Of a DNA stretch of 64,000 bases, positions 27,585-37,461 are shown piece by piece. Under the pieces are notes generated by a model. The model was not told where the DNA came from and made no database searches. It worked only from the letters and a program-made list of their open reading frames with translations. How positions within the stretch are numbered: the stretch's first letter is position 1; the number at the start of each line of letters is the position of its first letter. The stretch comes from Tardiphaga alba (GTDB taxonomy: Bacteria > Pseudomonadota > Alphaproteobacteria > Rhizobiales > Xanthobacteraceae), in contig NZ_CP036498.1 of assembly GCF_018279705.1 (NCBI RefSeq), positions 372,001-436,000 of the forward strand, written 5' to 3'. The translations under genes were made by a program, and so were the position numbers.

Positions 27585-29345
27585 TTACTTCGTGCTCGCC
27601 CCCAGACCCAGCGCATCCACCATCACGCGGAACACTTCCGTATTGTCCATCTGGCCCTTCACGCGATCACTGCCTGGTCCGGTCGCCGTCAGGATCACGT
27701 CTTCGCCCGAATGCACGCTAGCATTCATCATCGCCGGCAGATTACCGAGCCGCAGCATCGCGCCCGGCGCGTTCTTGTATTTCTCGTTTGCCTTGAACGT
27801 ATTCGGCGCCTCACCTGCTTCCGTCGGCTGGTTCGGCCCATCGAGCTTCGGTCGCAACGTTTCATAATGATCGGGCACGCTTGCTGACATGATCGCAAGG
27901 CGACGGCTCACATCGACGCGTGATGGATAGCCGTCCGCATCCGGCGCCGGATAATTCGGGAAGCCAGCCTTGTCATAGACGCCGATCCGCTCGCGCAGCG
28001 GCAGGTTCGTCTCGGTGCTCATGTCGTCGTTGACGGTGCCGATCAGGCTGTTCGGGTGGCTATGATCGGACACGACGAGGATCAACGTGTCCTCGCCGCG
28101 CTTGGCTGCCCATTCCTTGGCAAGCTTCACCGCATTGTCGAGCATGATCACGTCATAGACCGCGCGATCGAAGTCGAGCATATGCGCATATTTGTCGATC
28201 ATGCCGGATTCCACCATCAGGAAGAAGCCCTTGTCGTTGCGTGACAGAACGTTGAGCGCGGCCTGCACCTGTTCGGTGAGGTCCGGCTGTTCCGGATACT
28301 TCTTTACGCCGCCGCCCTTGAGGAGTTTGCGGTCGAGCACGCCGTCCATATTGCCAGGCGTGAACAGGCCCAGCAGCTTTTTCGTGTCCGACTTGTCGGC
28401 TTCTGCCTTCAGTTCTCCGGCGGTCTTCACATAGGGATAGCCGGCCTCCTTGAACCTGGCGAGATAGTCCACTTCATCGGCGCGCTTTCCTATATCGACA
28501 GCGCGCGGCAGGAAGTTCGCGGCGCCGCCGCCGAGAATGACATCGGGCTTGGCCGCAAACATCTGCGCGACGATCTCGTCATAGGCCGAGCGGCGGCGCG
28601 TATGCGCGATCATTGACGCCGGTGTCGCATCCTGTATCTCGGTGTTGGTCACGATGCCGACAGCGAGATCGAGCTTGCGCTTGACGAGCGACGTAATGGT
28701 CTCGACCTTGGGATCGTCGAACACGTCGCGGGTGCGGTCCGCATAGACGCCGAGCGCATTGGTCGCGCTCTTGTGGCCAGTCGTGTAGGCGCTCGCCGAA
28801 TTGGCGCTGTCGGTAATGATCGAATCCGTCCCGGCGGTGCCGACCAGTGCCATGCTCGGCATGTCATCGACGGCGAGCTTGCCGCTGCTCTTGCCTTCCT
28901 TGATGCCCTTGGAAAGGATGCGCGCACCAACGCGATGCGACAACGACATGCCGTCGCCGACGAACAGGATGACGTTCTTCGCACGGCGTGCGCCGGTGTC
29001 GTACACGTTCCAGGTCACGGACTTGGTGAAGTTGCCTGCCGTTACGTCGATTTTGTAAGCGCCAGTCTTGTCGAGCACGACATCGCGCAGCATCAGTGCG
29101 GACTGATCCTTGTTGTCTTCGCGCTCGATATAGTCAGCGCTCTTGCCGAAGGCCGCGGTTTGATCCGCGCCGTTGATCGTCACCTTGATATCGGAGGCCG
29201 CGATCTTTTCGGGAAGCTCGACCTTGAAGTCGAATTTGCTGCCTTTGAGGATCTCCGCGCGATCAATCGGGTAGATCGCCTGCGCATGGCACGATGCGCT
29301 CATGAAAAAAGCCGCGAATGCGGCCAGCGAAATGGTCCTGGTCAT
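27585..29345 (-). CDS. PhoA-type alkaline phosphatase, secreted
   Basis: The 586-residue protein has a Sec signal (LAAFAAFFMSASCHAQ) and an alkaline phosphatase core. The zinc and serine nucleophile region is clear: NVILFVGDGMSLSHRVGAR (metal-binding Asp) and TDSANSASAYTTGHKS, where the first Ser is the catalytic nucleophile as in TDSAAS of E. coli. Later zinc ligands fit MVESGMIDKYAHMLDF and VVSDHSHPNS. A domain of about 120 residues precedes the core, longer than E. coli PhoA. ATG 29345 has GAGGA upstream. It releases phosphate from monoesters in the periplasm. Monocistronic. Confidence 0.92.
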   Translation of the reverse strand: MTRTISLAAFAAFFMSASCHAQAIYPIDRAEILKGSKFDFKVELPEKIAASDIKVTINGADQTAAFGKSADYIEREDNKDQSALMLRDVVLDKTGAYKIDVTAGNFTKSVTWNVYDTGARRAKNVILFVGDGMSLSHRVGARILSKGIKEGKSSGKLAVDDMPSMALVGTAGTDSIITDSANSASAYTTGHKSATNALGVYADRTRDVFDDPKVETITSLVKRKLDLAVGIVTNTEIQDATPASMIAHTRRRSAYDEIVAQMFAAKPDVILGGGAANFLPRAVDIGKRADEVDYLARFKEAGYPYVKTAGELKAEADKSDTKKLLGLFTPGNMDGVLDRKLLKGGGVKKYPEQPDLTEQVQAALNVLSRNDKGFFLMVESGMIDKYAHMLDFDRAVYDVIMLDNAVKLAKEWAAKRGEDTLILVVSDHSHPNSLIGTVNDDMSTETNLPLRERIGVYDKAGFPNYPAPDADGYPSRVDVSRRLAIMSASVPDHYETLRPKLDGPNQPTEAGEAPNTFKANEKYKNAPGAMLRLGNLPAMMNASVHSGEDVILTATGPGSDRVKGQMDNTEVFRVMVDALGLGASTK

Positions 29346-29439
29346 GGAAATCCTCGCCAGTGGCGTTCTGTCGCAGATGATCTCCATCAATAAAGCGGCC
29401 GGATGTCACGTCAATGACATCCGGCCGGATGGGTGATCT

Positions 29440-29522
29440 GTATGGAGCGAAGCGTAATGCAGGGACAGCAGAGATAGTTGAAACGTCGGTCCGAGGATTG
29501 CGCTGCGCTCCATCCGGACTAC
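29440..29522. repeat. intergenic inverted repeat, type B copy 2
   Basis: It begins GTATGGAGCGAAGCG and ends GCTCCATCCGGACTAC, the same family as 13116-13205 and 53560-53648, with the left arm shortened. It lies between the phosphatase gene's start and argG's stop. Confidence 0.8.
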
Positions 29523-29526
29523 GACA

Positions 29527-30969
<1,443 letters not shown>

Positions 30970-30973
30970 CTAC

Positions 30974-31076
30974 TGTCGTCACCCGGCCGTGCGCGCAATT
31001 GCGCGCTAGGACCGGGTGACCCAGTAGACTCCGGCCGGCGTGTACTGGGTTGCCCGGTCAAGCCGGGCAACGACAA
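30974..31076. repeat. intergenic inverted repeat, type D copy 1
   Basis: GTCGTCACCCGGCCGTGCG is mirrored by GCCGGGCAACGAC, with inner arms around CCAGTAGA and TGTACTGGG. The stretch from CCGGCCGTGCGCGCAATTGC to the next ACCGGG is also found at 43025-43166. It lies between argG and the convergent PAP2 gene. Confidence 0.85.
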
Positions 31077-31078
31077 TT

Positions 31079-31885
31079 TTAGTCGTGATGCTGCTCGGTA
31101 ATCCGGTTGCCCAGCGTAGGCTTCGGCGGGTTTCGGCCGGACAGCATCCGGCGCCGCCAGGCATAGCCGGGCCAGGCGATTTTGGTCAGCCAGCGATCGA
31201 TGCCTTCATCCGTCATCCGGGTCCGTGGCCAGCGGTAGATCCATCCGTGAACCAGCCAGATCACGAGAAACGAGGCGAGGCCGGCGATGGTCACGTCGGT
31301 GAAGAAATGCCCGCCAAACGCCATCCGCCAGCCCGAGGTGGCAAGGCCGAACACGGTCGCCGCCGCGTAAGCCGCGGGACGCAGGCTCGGCGGCGCCAGT
31401 GCTGCGGGGGCATAGGTCCAGAACGCCGTGGCGCCCTCGCCGGAGAAGAAGGAGCAGTTGCGCCGGCACTCGCCGCTTGGGTCCCACCAGGCCTTGAACT
31501 GCCAGGGGCCGCCGAATTCGGTGACGGAGACGGGCCGCGGCCGATCCCAGAAGCTTTTGAAGGTGAAATTGGTGAGGAAGCCCGCCGACATCAGCATGGT
31601 GATAACCAGAAAGGCCATGGTGCGGCCCTTCACCATCAGCGGCCGGTTTGGCCAGATCAGCTTGACGATCAGCGCCAGGATCGACGGCGCCACGAAGGCC
31701 CAGGCGATCCACATGGCCGCGTGGCGGGCGAATTGGGCGTAAGGCAGCCCGGAATACGCGAAACCGCCGGCGTCGGGGCTGTAGAACAGCGCGGCGAGCT
31801 TGAGGTCCAGTTCGGGCCAGATGCCGAAAATCACGAGAATTGCTGCAAGCAGCACGAGCGCAATGAGGAGGCCGGTCCGGTTCAT
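31079..31885 (-). CDS. PAP2 superfamily lipid phosphatase
   Basis: The 268-residue membrane protein has about six helices and the three PAP2 active-site motifs: KSFWDRPRP (KxxxxxxRP), SFFSGEGATAFW (variant of PSGH, with the Ser-Gly core but Glu-Gly after it) and GWRMAFGGHFFTDV (SRxxxxxHxxxD-like, His-Asp pair). It dephosphorylates a lipid phosphate or undecaprenyl pyrophosphate at the membrane; an LpxE/LpxF-like role on lipid A is possible. ATG 31885 was chosen over one 18 codons earlier because the upstream residues are not hydrophobic. Confidence 0.82.
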   Translation of the reverse strand: MNRTGLLIALVLLAAILVIFGIWPELDLKLAALFYSPDAGGFAYSGLPYAQFARHAAMWIAWAFVAPSILALIVKLIWPNRPLMVKGRTMAFLVITMLMSAGFLTNFTFKSFWDRPRPVSVTEFGGPWQFKAWWDPSGECRRNCSFFSGEGATAFWTYAPAALAPPSLRPAAYAAATVFGLATSGWRMAFGGHFFTDVTIAGLASFLVIWLVHGWIYRWPRTRMTDEGIDRWLTKIAWPGYAWRRRMLSGRNPPKPTLGNRITEQHHD

Positions 31886-31931
31886 GGCGGGCGGTTTATC
31901 CGAGCAGGCGCGGGAAGGAAAGTTAAAGCGC

Positions 31932-31982
31932 TCGGGCATGATCCCGAAAAGTGGATGCCGGTTTTCGGATCAGATCATGCCC
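31932..31982. repeat. short intergenic inverted repeat (GCATGATC element)
   Basis: CGGGCATGATCCGAAAA-type arms pair with TTTTCGGATCAGATCATGCCCG around GTGGATGCCG. The same class of small palindrome recurs widely in Rhizobiales intergenic DNA (established knowledge). It is the only copy I see in this window. Confidence 0.7.
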
Positions 31983-31987
31983 GGAAG

Positions 31988-32464
31988 CTAAGGCTTTGCC
32001 GCGGCATCCGGCTGCGACGGCAGCTGTCGCGGCTGTTTCCATGCTCCGGCCTTACGGCCGGCGATCACCCAATAGATCAGCCCCGAGACGATGCCGGCGC
32101 CGGTCATCACTTCCAGATGACGACGCACGATGCCGTCGAATGTCATGGTGGTGGTGTCGTAGGGGATCAGGCCGAGATAGCAGGCAACGCCGACCACGCC
32201 GCCGCCGATCGCATAGGCCAGCACGCTGCGGATATTGAACGTCTCGGTGATCACGACGACGATGATTGCGGGGATCAGCGCGAAGCCCGAGAAGAAGATG
32301 AAGCCGAAACCGATCAGGACATTGATCGCATCGGCATTCACGATCCCGGTATCCATGGCGCTGAGTTCGGGGAACAGGATCGAAAAGATGACGATCGTGC
32401 CGCCGACCATACAGGCGACGCAAAAGGCAAAGAGAATGACGAACAGACGGCCGATCAGCGCCAT
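31988..32464 (-). CDS. small integral membrane protein of unknown function, downstream of rlmN
   Basis: The 158-residue protein has four predicted helices (LFVILFAFCVACMVGGTIVI, IGFGFIFFSGFALIPAIIVVVI, SVLAYAIGGGVVGVACYLGL and GAGIVSGLIYWVIAG). I do not recognise a family function. The ATG at 32464 lies two bases after the rlmN stop, so it is co-transcribed with rlmN; the longer upstream frame is internal to rlmN and was rejected. The C-terminal tail is charged (KQPRQLPSQPDAAAKP). Confidence 0.72.
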   Translation of the reverse strand: MALIGRLFVILFAFCVACMVGGTIVIFSILFPELSAMDTGIVNADAINVLIGFGFIFFSGFALIPAIIVVVITETFNIRSVLAYAIGGGVVGVACYLGLIPYDTTTMTFDGIVRRHLEVMTGAGIVSGLIYWVIAGRKAGAWKQPRQLPSQPDAAAKP

Positions 32465-32466
32465 CG

Positions 32467-33705
32467 TCAGTCCGTCATCGCCATCGCGCGCAGTGCCTGC
32501 CGCTCGCGCGCCGACAGCTTCTCGGTCTCCGACTTCAACTGCCCGCAGGCCGCGAGAATGTCGCGGCCGCGCGGCGTGCGCACCGGCGAGGAATAGCCGG
32601 CATTGAAGACGTATTCCGAGAACGCTTCGATCTGCGCCCAGTCCGAGCACTCATAGCGCGTGCCCGGCCACGGATTGAACGGGATCAGGTTGATCTTGGC
32701 GTGAATGCCCTTGAGCATCTTCACCAGGAGCTTCGCATCGTCCAGCGAGTCGTTGATGCCCTTCAGCATCACATATTCAAAGGTGATGCGTCGTGCATTG
32801 GAGGCGCCGGGATAGTCGCGGCACGCCTGCAGCAATTCTTTCAGCGGATACTTCTTGTTGAGAGGCACCAGCTCGTTGCGCAGTTCGTCGCGCACCGCAT
32901 GCAGCGAGATCGCCAGCATCACGCCGATCTCCTCGCCGGTGCGCTTGATGTTCGGCACCACGCCCGAGGTCGAGAGCGTGATGCGCCGGCGCGAGATGCC
33001 GATGCCTTCATTGTCGGAGACGATCAGCAGCGCGTCGCGCACCGCGTCGAAATTGTAGAGCGGCTCGCCCATGCCCATCATCACGATATTGGTGATGCGG
33101 CGATTGGTGCCCGGCTGGTCGCGGTCGGCCCAGTCGTTCAGCCGGTCGCGCGCCACCATGATCTGGGCGACGATCTCGCCCGGGGTCAGGTTGCGCACCA
33201 GCCGCTGGGTTCCCGTATGGCAGAACGAGCAGTTCAGCGTGCAGCCGACCTGCGAGGAAACGCAGAGCGTGCCGCGGTCGGTCTCGGGGATATAGACGCA
33301 CTCGACCTCATGGGCGCGTTCGCCATGGGTGCCCGAGGGCAGCTTCAGGAGCCATTTGCGGGTGCCGTCATTGGAAATCTGCTCGACCGCCACTTCCGGC
33401 CGGTCGACCGTGAAATGCTGCTCCAGCTCGGTCCGCATGTCCTTGGAGATGCTGGACATTTCCGCAAAGCTCTGGACCCCGCGGTAATACAGCCAGTGCC
33501 AGATCTGCTGGCTACGCATCTTCTGCTGCGCCGGCTTCACGCCGATGGAACCGAGCTTTTCGGCGATCTGAGCGCGGGACAGGCCGATCAGCGAGGGTTT
33601 TGCCAGCGGCACATAGGTCTCGGTCGCCACCTTCTCCAGCGGGATCTGACCCGGCGGGAGGGTGGTTTCAACGGCAGTGCTGGCCTCGGCAGAAGCGGGG
33701 GTCAT
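32467..33705 (-). CDS. rlmN: 23S rRNA (adenine2503-C2)-methyltransferase
   Basis: The 412-residue radical SAM enzyme methylates A2503 of 23S rRNA, and tRNA A37 in some species. The radical SAM cysteines lie in [15 protein letters not shown] (CxxxCxxC), followed by the SAM motif [10 protein letters not shown] and the dual-Cys methyl-transfer regions typical of RlmN ([10 protein letters not shown], and [15 protein letters not shown] with the late conserved Cys). The N-terminal extension of about 45 residues before [19 protein letters not shown] is longer than in E. coli. It is followed at once by a membrane protein gene. Confidence 0.95.
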   Translation of the reverse strand: MTPASAEASTAVETTLPPGQIPLEKVATETYVPLAKPSLIGLSRAQIAEKLGSIGVKPAQQKMRSQQIWHWLYYRGVQSFAEMSSISKDMRTELEQHFTVDRPEVAVEQISNDGTRKWLLKLPSGTHGERAHEVECVYIPETDRGTLCVSSQVGCTLNCSFCHTGTQRLVRNLTPGEIVAQIMVARDRLNDWADRDQPGTNRRITNIVMMGMGEPLYNFDAVRDALLIVSDNEGIGISRRRITLSTSGVVPNIKRTGEEIGVMLAISLHAVRDELRNELVPLNKKYPLKELLQACRDYPGASNARRITFEYVMLKGINDSLDDAKLLVKMLKGIHAKINLIPFNPWPGTRYECSDWAQIEAFSEYVFNAGYSSPVRTPRGRDILAACGQLKSETEKLSARERQALRAMAMTD

Positions 33706-33828
33706 GGCGTTCGATCACTGATGTCACGGGAATTGAAGCCTCAAATAGGCTTTTCGCGCCCGAATGGAAAGGCGCCAAATGCGGCAATATTAACGGCGAC
33801 AAGGATTTAGGGCGAGTTCCGCCGGCGA

Positions 33829-34419
33829 TTACCGGCGGCACTCCTGGGCAACCTTGTCCAGCGCCTGGGCCAGGCCCTTCAGCGAGAACGAGTCCGTGGT
33901 TTCGGTGCCCTTGGCAGAAAGGCCCTTCACGGTCACGTCGCCGGCCTTGCGCAGCGCCTCGACGAGACGCTCTTCCTCGGCCGCATTCTTGATCCAGAGC
34001 CCATCGCCCTGAGTGTACATCGCGAATTTCGCGCCGCCGACATCAAGGGTCGATTCATAGCCGGGCTTCAACTGATAGCCGATCATGATCGAGACTTCGT
34101 TGCTGACCTTCTCGGCCGGGCGGGTCGAGATGAACGCGTAAGCGGGATCGCGCGGACGGTTGGCGGGATTGGTTTTCGACGACGCCGGCTTGGCGAGCGC
34201 GAAGCAGACTTTCTTGCCGCCGGGGGCCGCGGTGTAAGCACCCCACGGGCCGAACTGACCGAGCAAGGTCGGCTCGGCACTGCCTGCGGCAGCGGGCGCC
34301 GGCGCCTGCTTGGCCGGTGCAGCCTTGCCCTTGGCAGCCGTCTGCGCCTGCGCAAGATCGGAAATGCCGATCATCGCCACGCTCAAGGATACAACTGTCA
34401 GGATTCGCCGCACGGACAT
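33829..34419 (-). CDS. invasion-associated locus B (IalB)-like periplasmic protein
   Basis: The 196-residue protein has a Sec signal (RILTVVSLSVAMIGISDLAQA), an alanine/lysine/proline linker (AAKGKAAPAKQAPAPAA) and an IalB-type domain: FGPWGAYTAAPGGKKVCFALAKP, PAYAFISTRPAEKVSNEVSIMIGYQLKPG and CRR at the end. IalB proteins are periplasmic, named for erythrocyte invasion in Bartonella, but are also common in free-living Rhizobiales, where the function is unknown. ATG 34419 gives the complete signal peptide; the longer frame upstream overlaps the gap and is not family-like. Confidence 0.85.
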   Translation of the reverse strand: MSVRRILTVVSLSVAMIGISDLAQAQTAAKGKAAPAKQAPAPAAAGSAEPTLLGQFGPWGAYTAAPGGKKVCFALAKPASSKTNPANRPRDPAYAFISTRPAEKVSNEVSIMIGYQLKPGYESTLDVGGAKFAMYTQGDGLWIKNAAEEERLVEALRKAGDVTVKGLSAKGTETTDSFSLKGLAQALDKVAQECRR

Positions 34420-34580
34420 CAGGTGTCGATCCTCTATCTTTGTGACTGGAAGATGGCCTGGAATCACGCGCGCCAACAGACTTGCAGATAAACGGTGCGG
34501 TCTTGTTTGGAAAGGCTCGTACATCGCGTCGAAAGATAGCAGGGCGAAGCACATAACGCGCGCTGCGTGCGTTGCTGTCC

Positions 34581-35420
34581 TCAGCTTTTCGCGCGCGCCG
34601 TGCGTTGCGCCGCCCATTGCGTATCGGTCCAGTGCAGCAGGTCTTCAGCGCCGGATGAGCGCAGATGCGCGCCGCCATCCTGCACCACCATCTCGCCGTT
34701 GATGTATCCGGCCTGATCGGAAATCAGGAAGCTGGCGAGATTGGCGAGCTCGCTGTGCTCGCCCACACGGCCGAGCGGATTGCGTGCAGCCGGCCCGGAA
34801 TCGCGTCCTTCAGGATGTAGCTGCCCGGTCGCGCCCGGTGTCGGAAAAGGTCCCGGTGCAATCGCCACGAGACGAACGCCCTTCGGTCCCCATTCGACGG
34901 CGAGCGATTTGGTCATCGCCAGTAACGCGGACTTCGCCATCGCCGACGGCATGGTGAAGGCGCGACCGGTAATCGTGGATGTGGAGAGGATGCTGAGCAC
35001 CACGCCGTTGTGATCGGATTCGATCCAGCGGCGCCCCGCCTCCAGCGTGCAATACATCGCGCCATGCAGCGTCGGGGCGAGGATCGCGTCCGCAGCGCGT
35101 GCCGAGAGATGCTCACTCTGCGCGATAAATGTCGCGGCGGCGTTGTTGACGAGAATGTCGAGCGGGCCGTCCTGCCAGATCGCAGCCATCATGTCGGCAA
35201 CAGCATTGGCATCGCGAATGTCGCACGCGAAGGTGTGGACCTTCGCATTATATGCGGCGCGAAGTTGCGCAGCGGTTTCGTCGAGCGTCGCGCTGCGTCG
35301 GCCGCAAATCAGCAGTTCCGCGCCGAGTTCGGCAAAGCGGTGGCTCATGGCCGCGCCGAGCCCGGAGCCGCCGCCGGTCACGAGAATGCGCTTGTGGGCG
35401 AGGAGACTTTTTTCAAACAT
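34581..35420 (-). CDS. SDR oxidoreductase, 2,4-dienoyl-CoA reductase-like, lacking the catalytic tyrosines
   Basis: The 279-residue enzyme has the NADP site TGGGSGLGAAMS and NNAAATFI, and its closest match in my memory is eukaryotic-type 2,4-dienoyl-CoA reductase (DECR): PSAMAKSALLAMTKSLAVEWG and the closing GYINGEMVVQDGG plus LLHWTDTQWAAQ align with it. In DECR the usual YxxxK tyrosine is a serine and another tyrosine (Tyr199 in human) acts; here SxxxK (SAMAK) is present and the alternative position is also Ser (LSILSTSTITG). So either activity is altered or a different residue serves. It would act in unsaturated fatty acid beta-oxidation. Monocistronic. Confidence 0.78.
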   Translation of the reverse strand: MFEKSLLAHKRILVTGGGSGLGAAMSHRFAELGAELLICGRRSATLDETAAQLRAAYNAKVHTFACDIRDANAVADMMAAIWQDGPLDILVNNAAATFIAQSEHLSARAADAILAPTLHGAMYCTLEAGRRWIESDHNGVVLSILSTSTITGRAFTMPSAMAKSALLAMTKSLAVEWGPKGVRLVAIAPGPFPTPGATGQLHPEGRDSGPAARNPLGRVGEHSELANLASFLISDQAGYINGEMVVQDGGAHLRSSGAEDLLHWTDTQWAAQRTARAKS

Positions 35421-35538
35421 TGTTCGCTTCCTCCATTATCCGCTAAGCGGAATGCACCCCGTCAATGGTGGTTGCAGGCTTGCGCTAATTCATTCATGAA
35501 TCGCCGAACTGTCTCAAGCCGAAGGCCAGGTTGATCAG

Positions 35539-36513
35539 ATGAAAGCCATTCTCTGCTCGCAATATTGCGAACCCGACGATCTCGTTTTTGCCGATGTGGA
35601 GGATCCCGTTGCCGGTGAAGGCCAGGTGGTCATCGCCATCAAGTCGGCGGCACTGAACTTCTTCGACATCCTGATGATCCAGGGCAAGTACCAGATCAAG
35701 CCGCCATTCCCGTTCTCGCCTGCTGCGGAAGTCGCTGGTGTCGTCGAGAGCATTGGTGCTGGCGTCACGTCGCTGAAGGTCGGCGATCGCGTCGTTGCGT
35801 CCATCGGTCACAACGGTGCCCGGCAGAAGGTTGCTGCGGCCGCCGCGTCGGTGATCAAGATCCCCGACAATCTTGATTTCGACCGCGCTGCGGGTGTTAT
35901 CGTGATCTACGGCACCGCGCTTCATGCGCTGGAAGATCGTGCGTCGCCGAAGCCGGGTGAAACGCTGGCCGTGCTCGGCGCCGCCGGTGGCACCGGTCTC
36001 GCCGCATGCGAACTCGGCAAGCTGCTCGGTCTCAAGGTGATCGCTTGCGCATCGTCGGACGAGAAGCTGGAATTCGCCAAGAAGCATGGCGCCGAGCTTG
36101 GCCTGAACTACGCCAAGGAAGATTTGAAGGAAGGCCTCAAGTCGCTCACCGGCGGCAAGGGCGTCGACATCATCTTCGATCCGGTCGGCGGAAAATATGC
36201 GGAAGCAGCGTTGCGCGCGATTGCATGGGAAGGCCGCTTCATGGTGATCGGTTTTGCGGCCGGCGACATTCCGAAGATGCCGCTCAATCTGGCGCTGCTG
36301 AAGGGCTGCGATATCCGCGGCGTGTTCTGGGGCGCCTGGGTGCGGCAGAACCACGAGAAGTACCGCGCGAGCATCACGAAGCTGCTGAACTGGGCCGCCG
36401 AGGGCAAGATCTCAGCACACGTGGATCGCACCTTCCCGCTCGAGAAGACCGCGGAAGCCATGAAGGTGCTGGGTGGTCGTCAGGCCATGGGCAAGGTGAT
36501 CTTGCACCCGTAA
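35539..36513 (+). CDS. NADPH:quinone oxidoreductase family (zinc-free medium-chain dehydrogenase)
   Basis: The 324-residue protein has the MDR fold with GroES-like N-terminus (LNFFDILMIQGKYQIKPPFPFSPAAEVAGVV) and the NADPH-binding VLGAAGGTGLAACELGKLLGLKVIA. It lacks the zinc-binding cysteines of alcohol dehydrogenases, matching the QOR group, and the VIGFAAGDIPKMPLNLALLKGCDIRGVFWG segment is typical of NADPH2:quinone/acryloyl-CoA reductase-like members. The substrate is uncertain; a reductase for quinones or enones is likely. It is divergent from the DECR-like gene, with only about 118 bases between, so a joint lipid or aldehyde role is possible. Confidence 0.86.
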   Translation: MKAILCSQYCEPDDLVFADVEDPVAGEGQVVIAIKSAALNFFDILMIQGKYQIKPPFPFSPAAEVAGVVESIGAGVTSLKVGDRVVASIGHNGARQKVAAAAASVIKIPDNLDFDRAAGVIVIYGTALHALEDRASPKPGETLAVLGAAGGTGLAACELGKLLGLKVIACASSDEKLEFAKKHGAELGLNYAKEDLKEGLKSLTGGKGVDIIFDPVGGKYAEAALRAIAWEGRFMVIGFAAGDIPKMPLNLALLKGCDIRGVFWGAWVRQNHEKYRASITKLLNWAAEGKISAHVDRTFPLEKTAEAMKVLGGRQAMGKVILHP

Positions 36514-36519
36514 GACGAA

Positions 36520-36900
36520 TTAGCCTTCGTTGGGGTCGTCGTTAAGGCCGCGCGCGATAGCGCGTCGCGCGGCCTCGCGATGATCGTCATTGATATGCGT
36601 CGCTACCATGCGCAGCGCTGTGGCGAGGATCGCCGCGTCATCGCCAAATCCGAGGATCGGCAGCACATCCGGCACGAAATCAAACGGCAGAATGAAATAG
36701 GCAAGCGCGCCGAGCAACGCCGCCTGCACATGGCGCGGTGTCTGCCGGTCGAAGGCGCAATAATAGGCCGCGAGCAGGTCTTCCATGAAGGGCAGCTTCA
36801 CGGCAAGTCTCTTCAGCTTGCGCCAGAATTGCTTGCGAACGCTCTCGCGGTCCTGCGCCAGCCGGTCGGCAGGCTCAAATCCCACGCTGTGTTCGGTGGC
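36520..36900 (-). CDS. YkvA-family (DUF1232) protein
   Basis: The 126-residue protein has the DUF1232 signature PFMEDLLAAYYCAF and LLGALAYFILPFDFVPDVLPILGFGDDAAIL, in which the PDxxPD/LGF motif is diagnostic. Family members are small, possibly membrane-associated; no biochemical role is established. I chose ATG 36900 (GAGGAA upstream). It is convergent with the oxidoreductase, whose stop is six bases away, and follows the pterin dehydratase. Confidence 0.82.
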   Translation of the reverse strand, partial: ATEHSVGFEPADRLAQDRESVRKQFWRKLKRLAVKLPFMEDLLAAYYCAFDRQTPRHVQAALLGALAYFILPFDFVPDVLPILGFGDDAAILATALRMVATHINDDHREAARRAIARGLNDDPNEG

Positions 36901-36974
36901 CATCGGCAATGTTCCTCGCTGCCTGGTCATACCTGTTTCAGATGGTGTCTTCGATCGCGCTCCGCAACAAATCG

Positions 36975-37277
36975 TCAGACGCCGAGCTGCTTCGCGATGG
37001 CGTCCATGGCCTTGGCCAGGTCGATGTCCTTCTGGGTAACACCATCGGCATCATGGGTGGAAAGCACCACGTCCACGGTCTTGTAGACGTTGCGCCATTC
37101 CGGATGGTGGTCGTGCTTTTCGGCCACCAGGGCGACCCGCGCCATGAAGCCGAAAGCCTCGCTGAAGTCCTTGAAGGTAAAAACGCGCGCGATGGCGTCC
37201 CGCCCCTTGGCTTCGCTCCAGCCGGGTAATTCCTTCAGCGCCGCCTTGCGCTCGTCCGCCGATAGCCGATTTACCAT
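36975..37277 (-). CDS. phhB: 4a-hydroxytetrahydrobiopterin dehydratase (pterin carbinolamine dehydratase)
   Basis: The 100-residue protein dehydrates 4a-hydroxytetrahydrobiopterin, recycling the cofactor of aromatic amino-acid hydroxylases; it can also act as a transcription cofactor (DCoH). The active-site histidines are clear in EKHDHHPEW, followed by [28 protein letters not shown] 37277 has the strong ribosome-binding site GGAGG seven bases upstream. No phenylalanine hydroxylase gene is nearby. It ends about 75 bases before the start of the YkvA gene. Confidence 0.92.
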   Translation of the reverse strand: MVNRLSADERKAALKELPGWSEAKGRDAIARVFTFKDFSEAFGFMARVALVAEKHDHHPEWRNVYKTVDVVLSTHDADGVTQKDIDLAKAMDAIAKQLGV

Positions 37278-37461
37278 GGCAACCTCCTGCATCACCTGAA
37301 CTTTACCTCAACGCGCAATGACACATCATCGATCCATGCCACAATAAGGCGCTAATCGCGCGCAACTGGGTAACCACGCCCTCCGGTAACCATGGTTGAG
37401 GCGGAACAGGCGGACAGCCCGGAACTTTGCTAGACTGCGGCTCTAACCCACTTTGGTGACA

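Noticed and set aside
31040-32596. 518-aa plus-strand frame over the PAP2 and small membrane protein genes
   Set aside because: Overlaps two genes whose motifs are clear; its composition is typical of an antisense frame.
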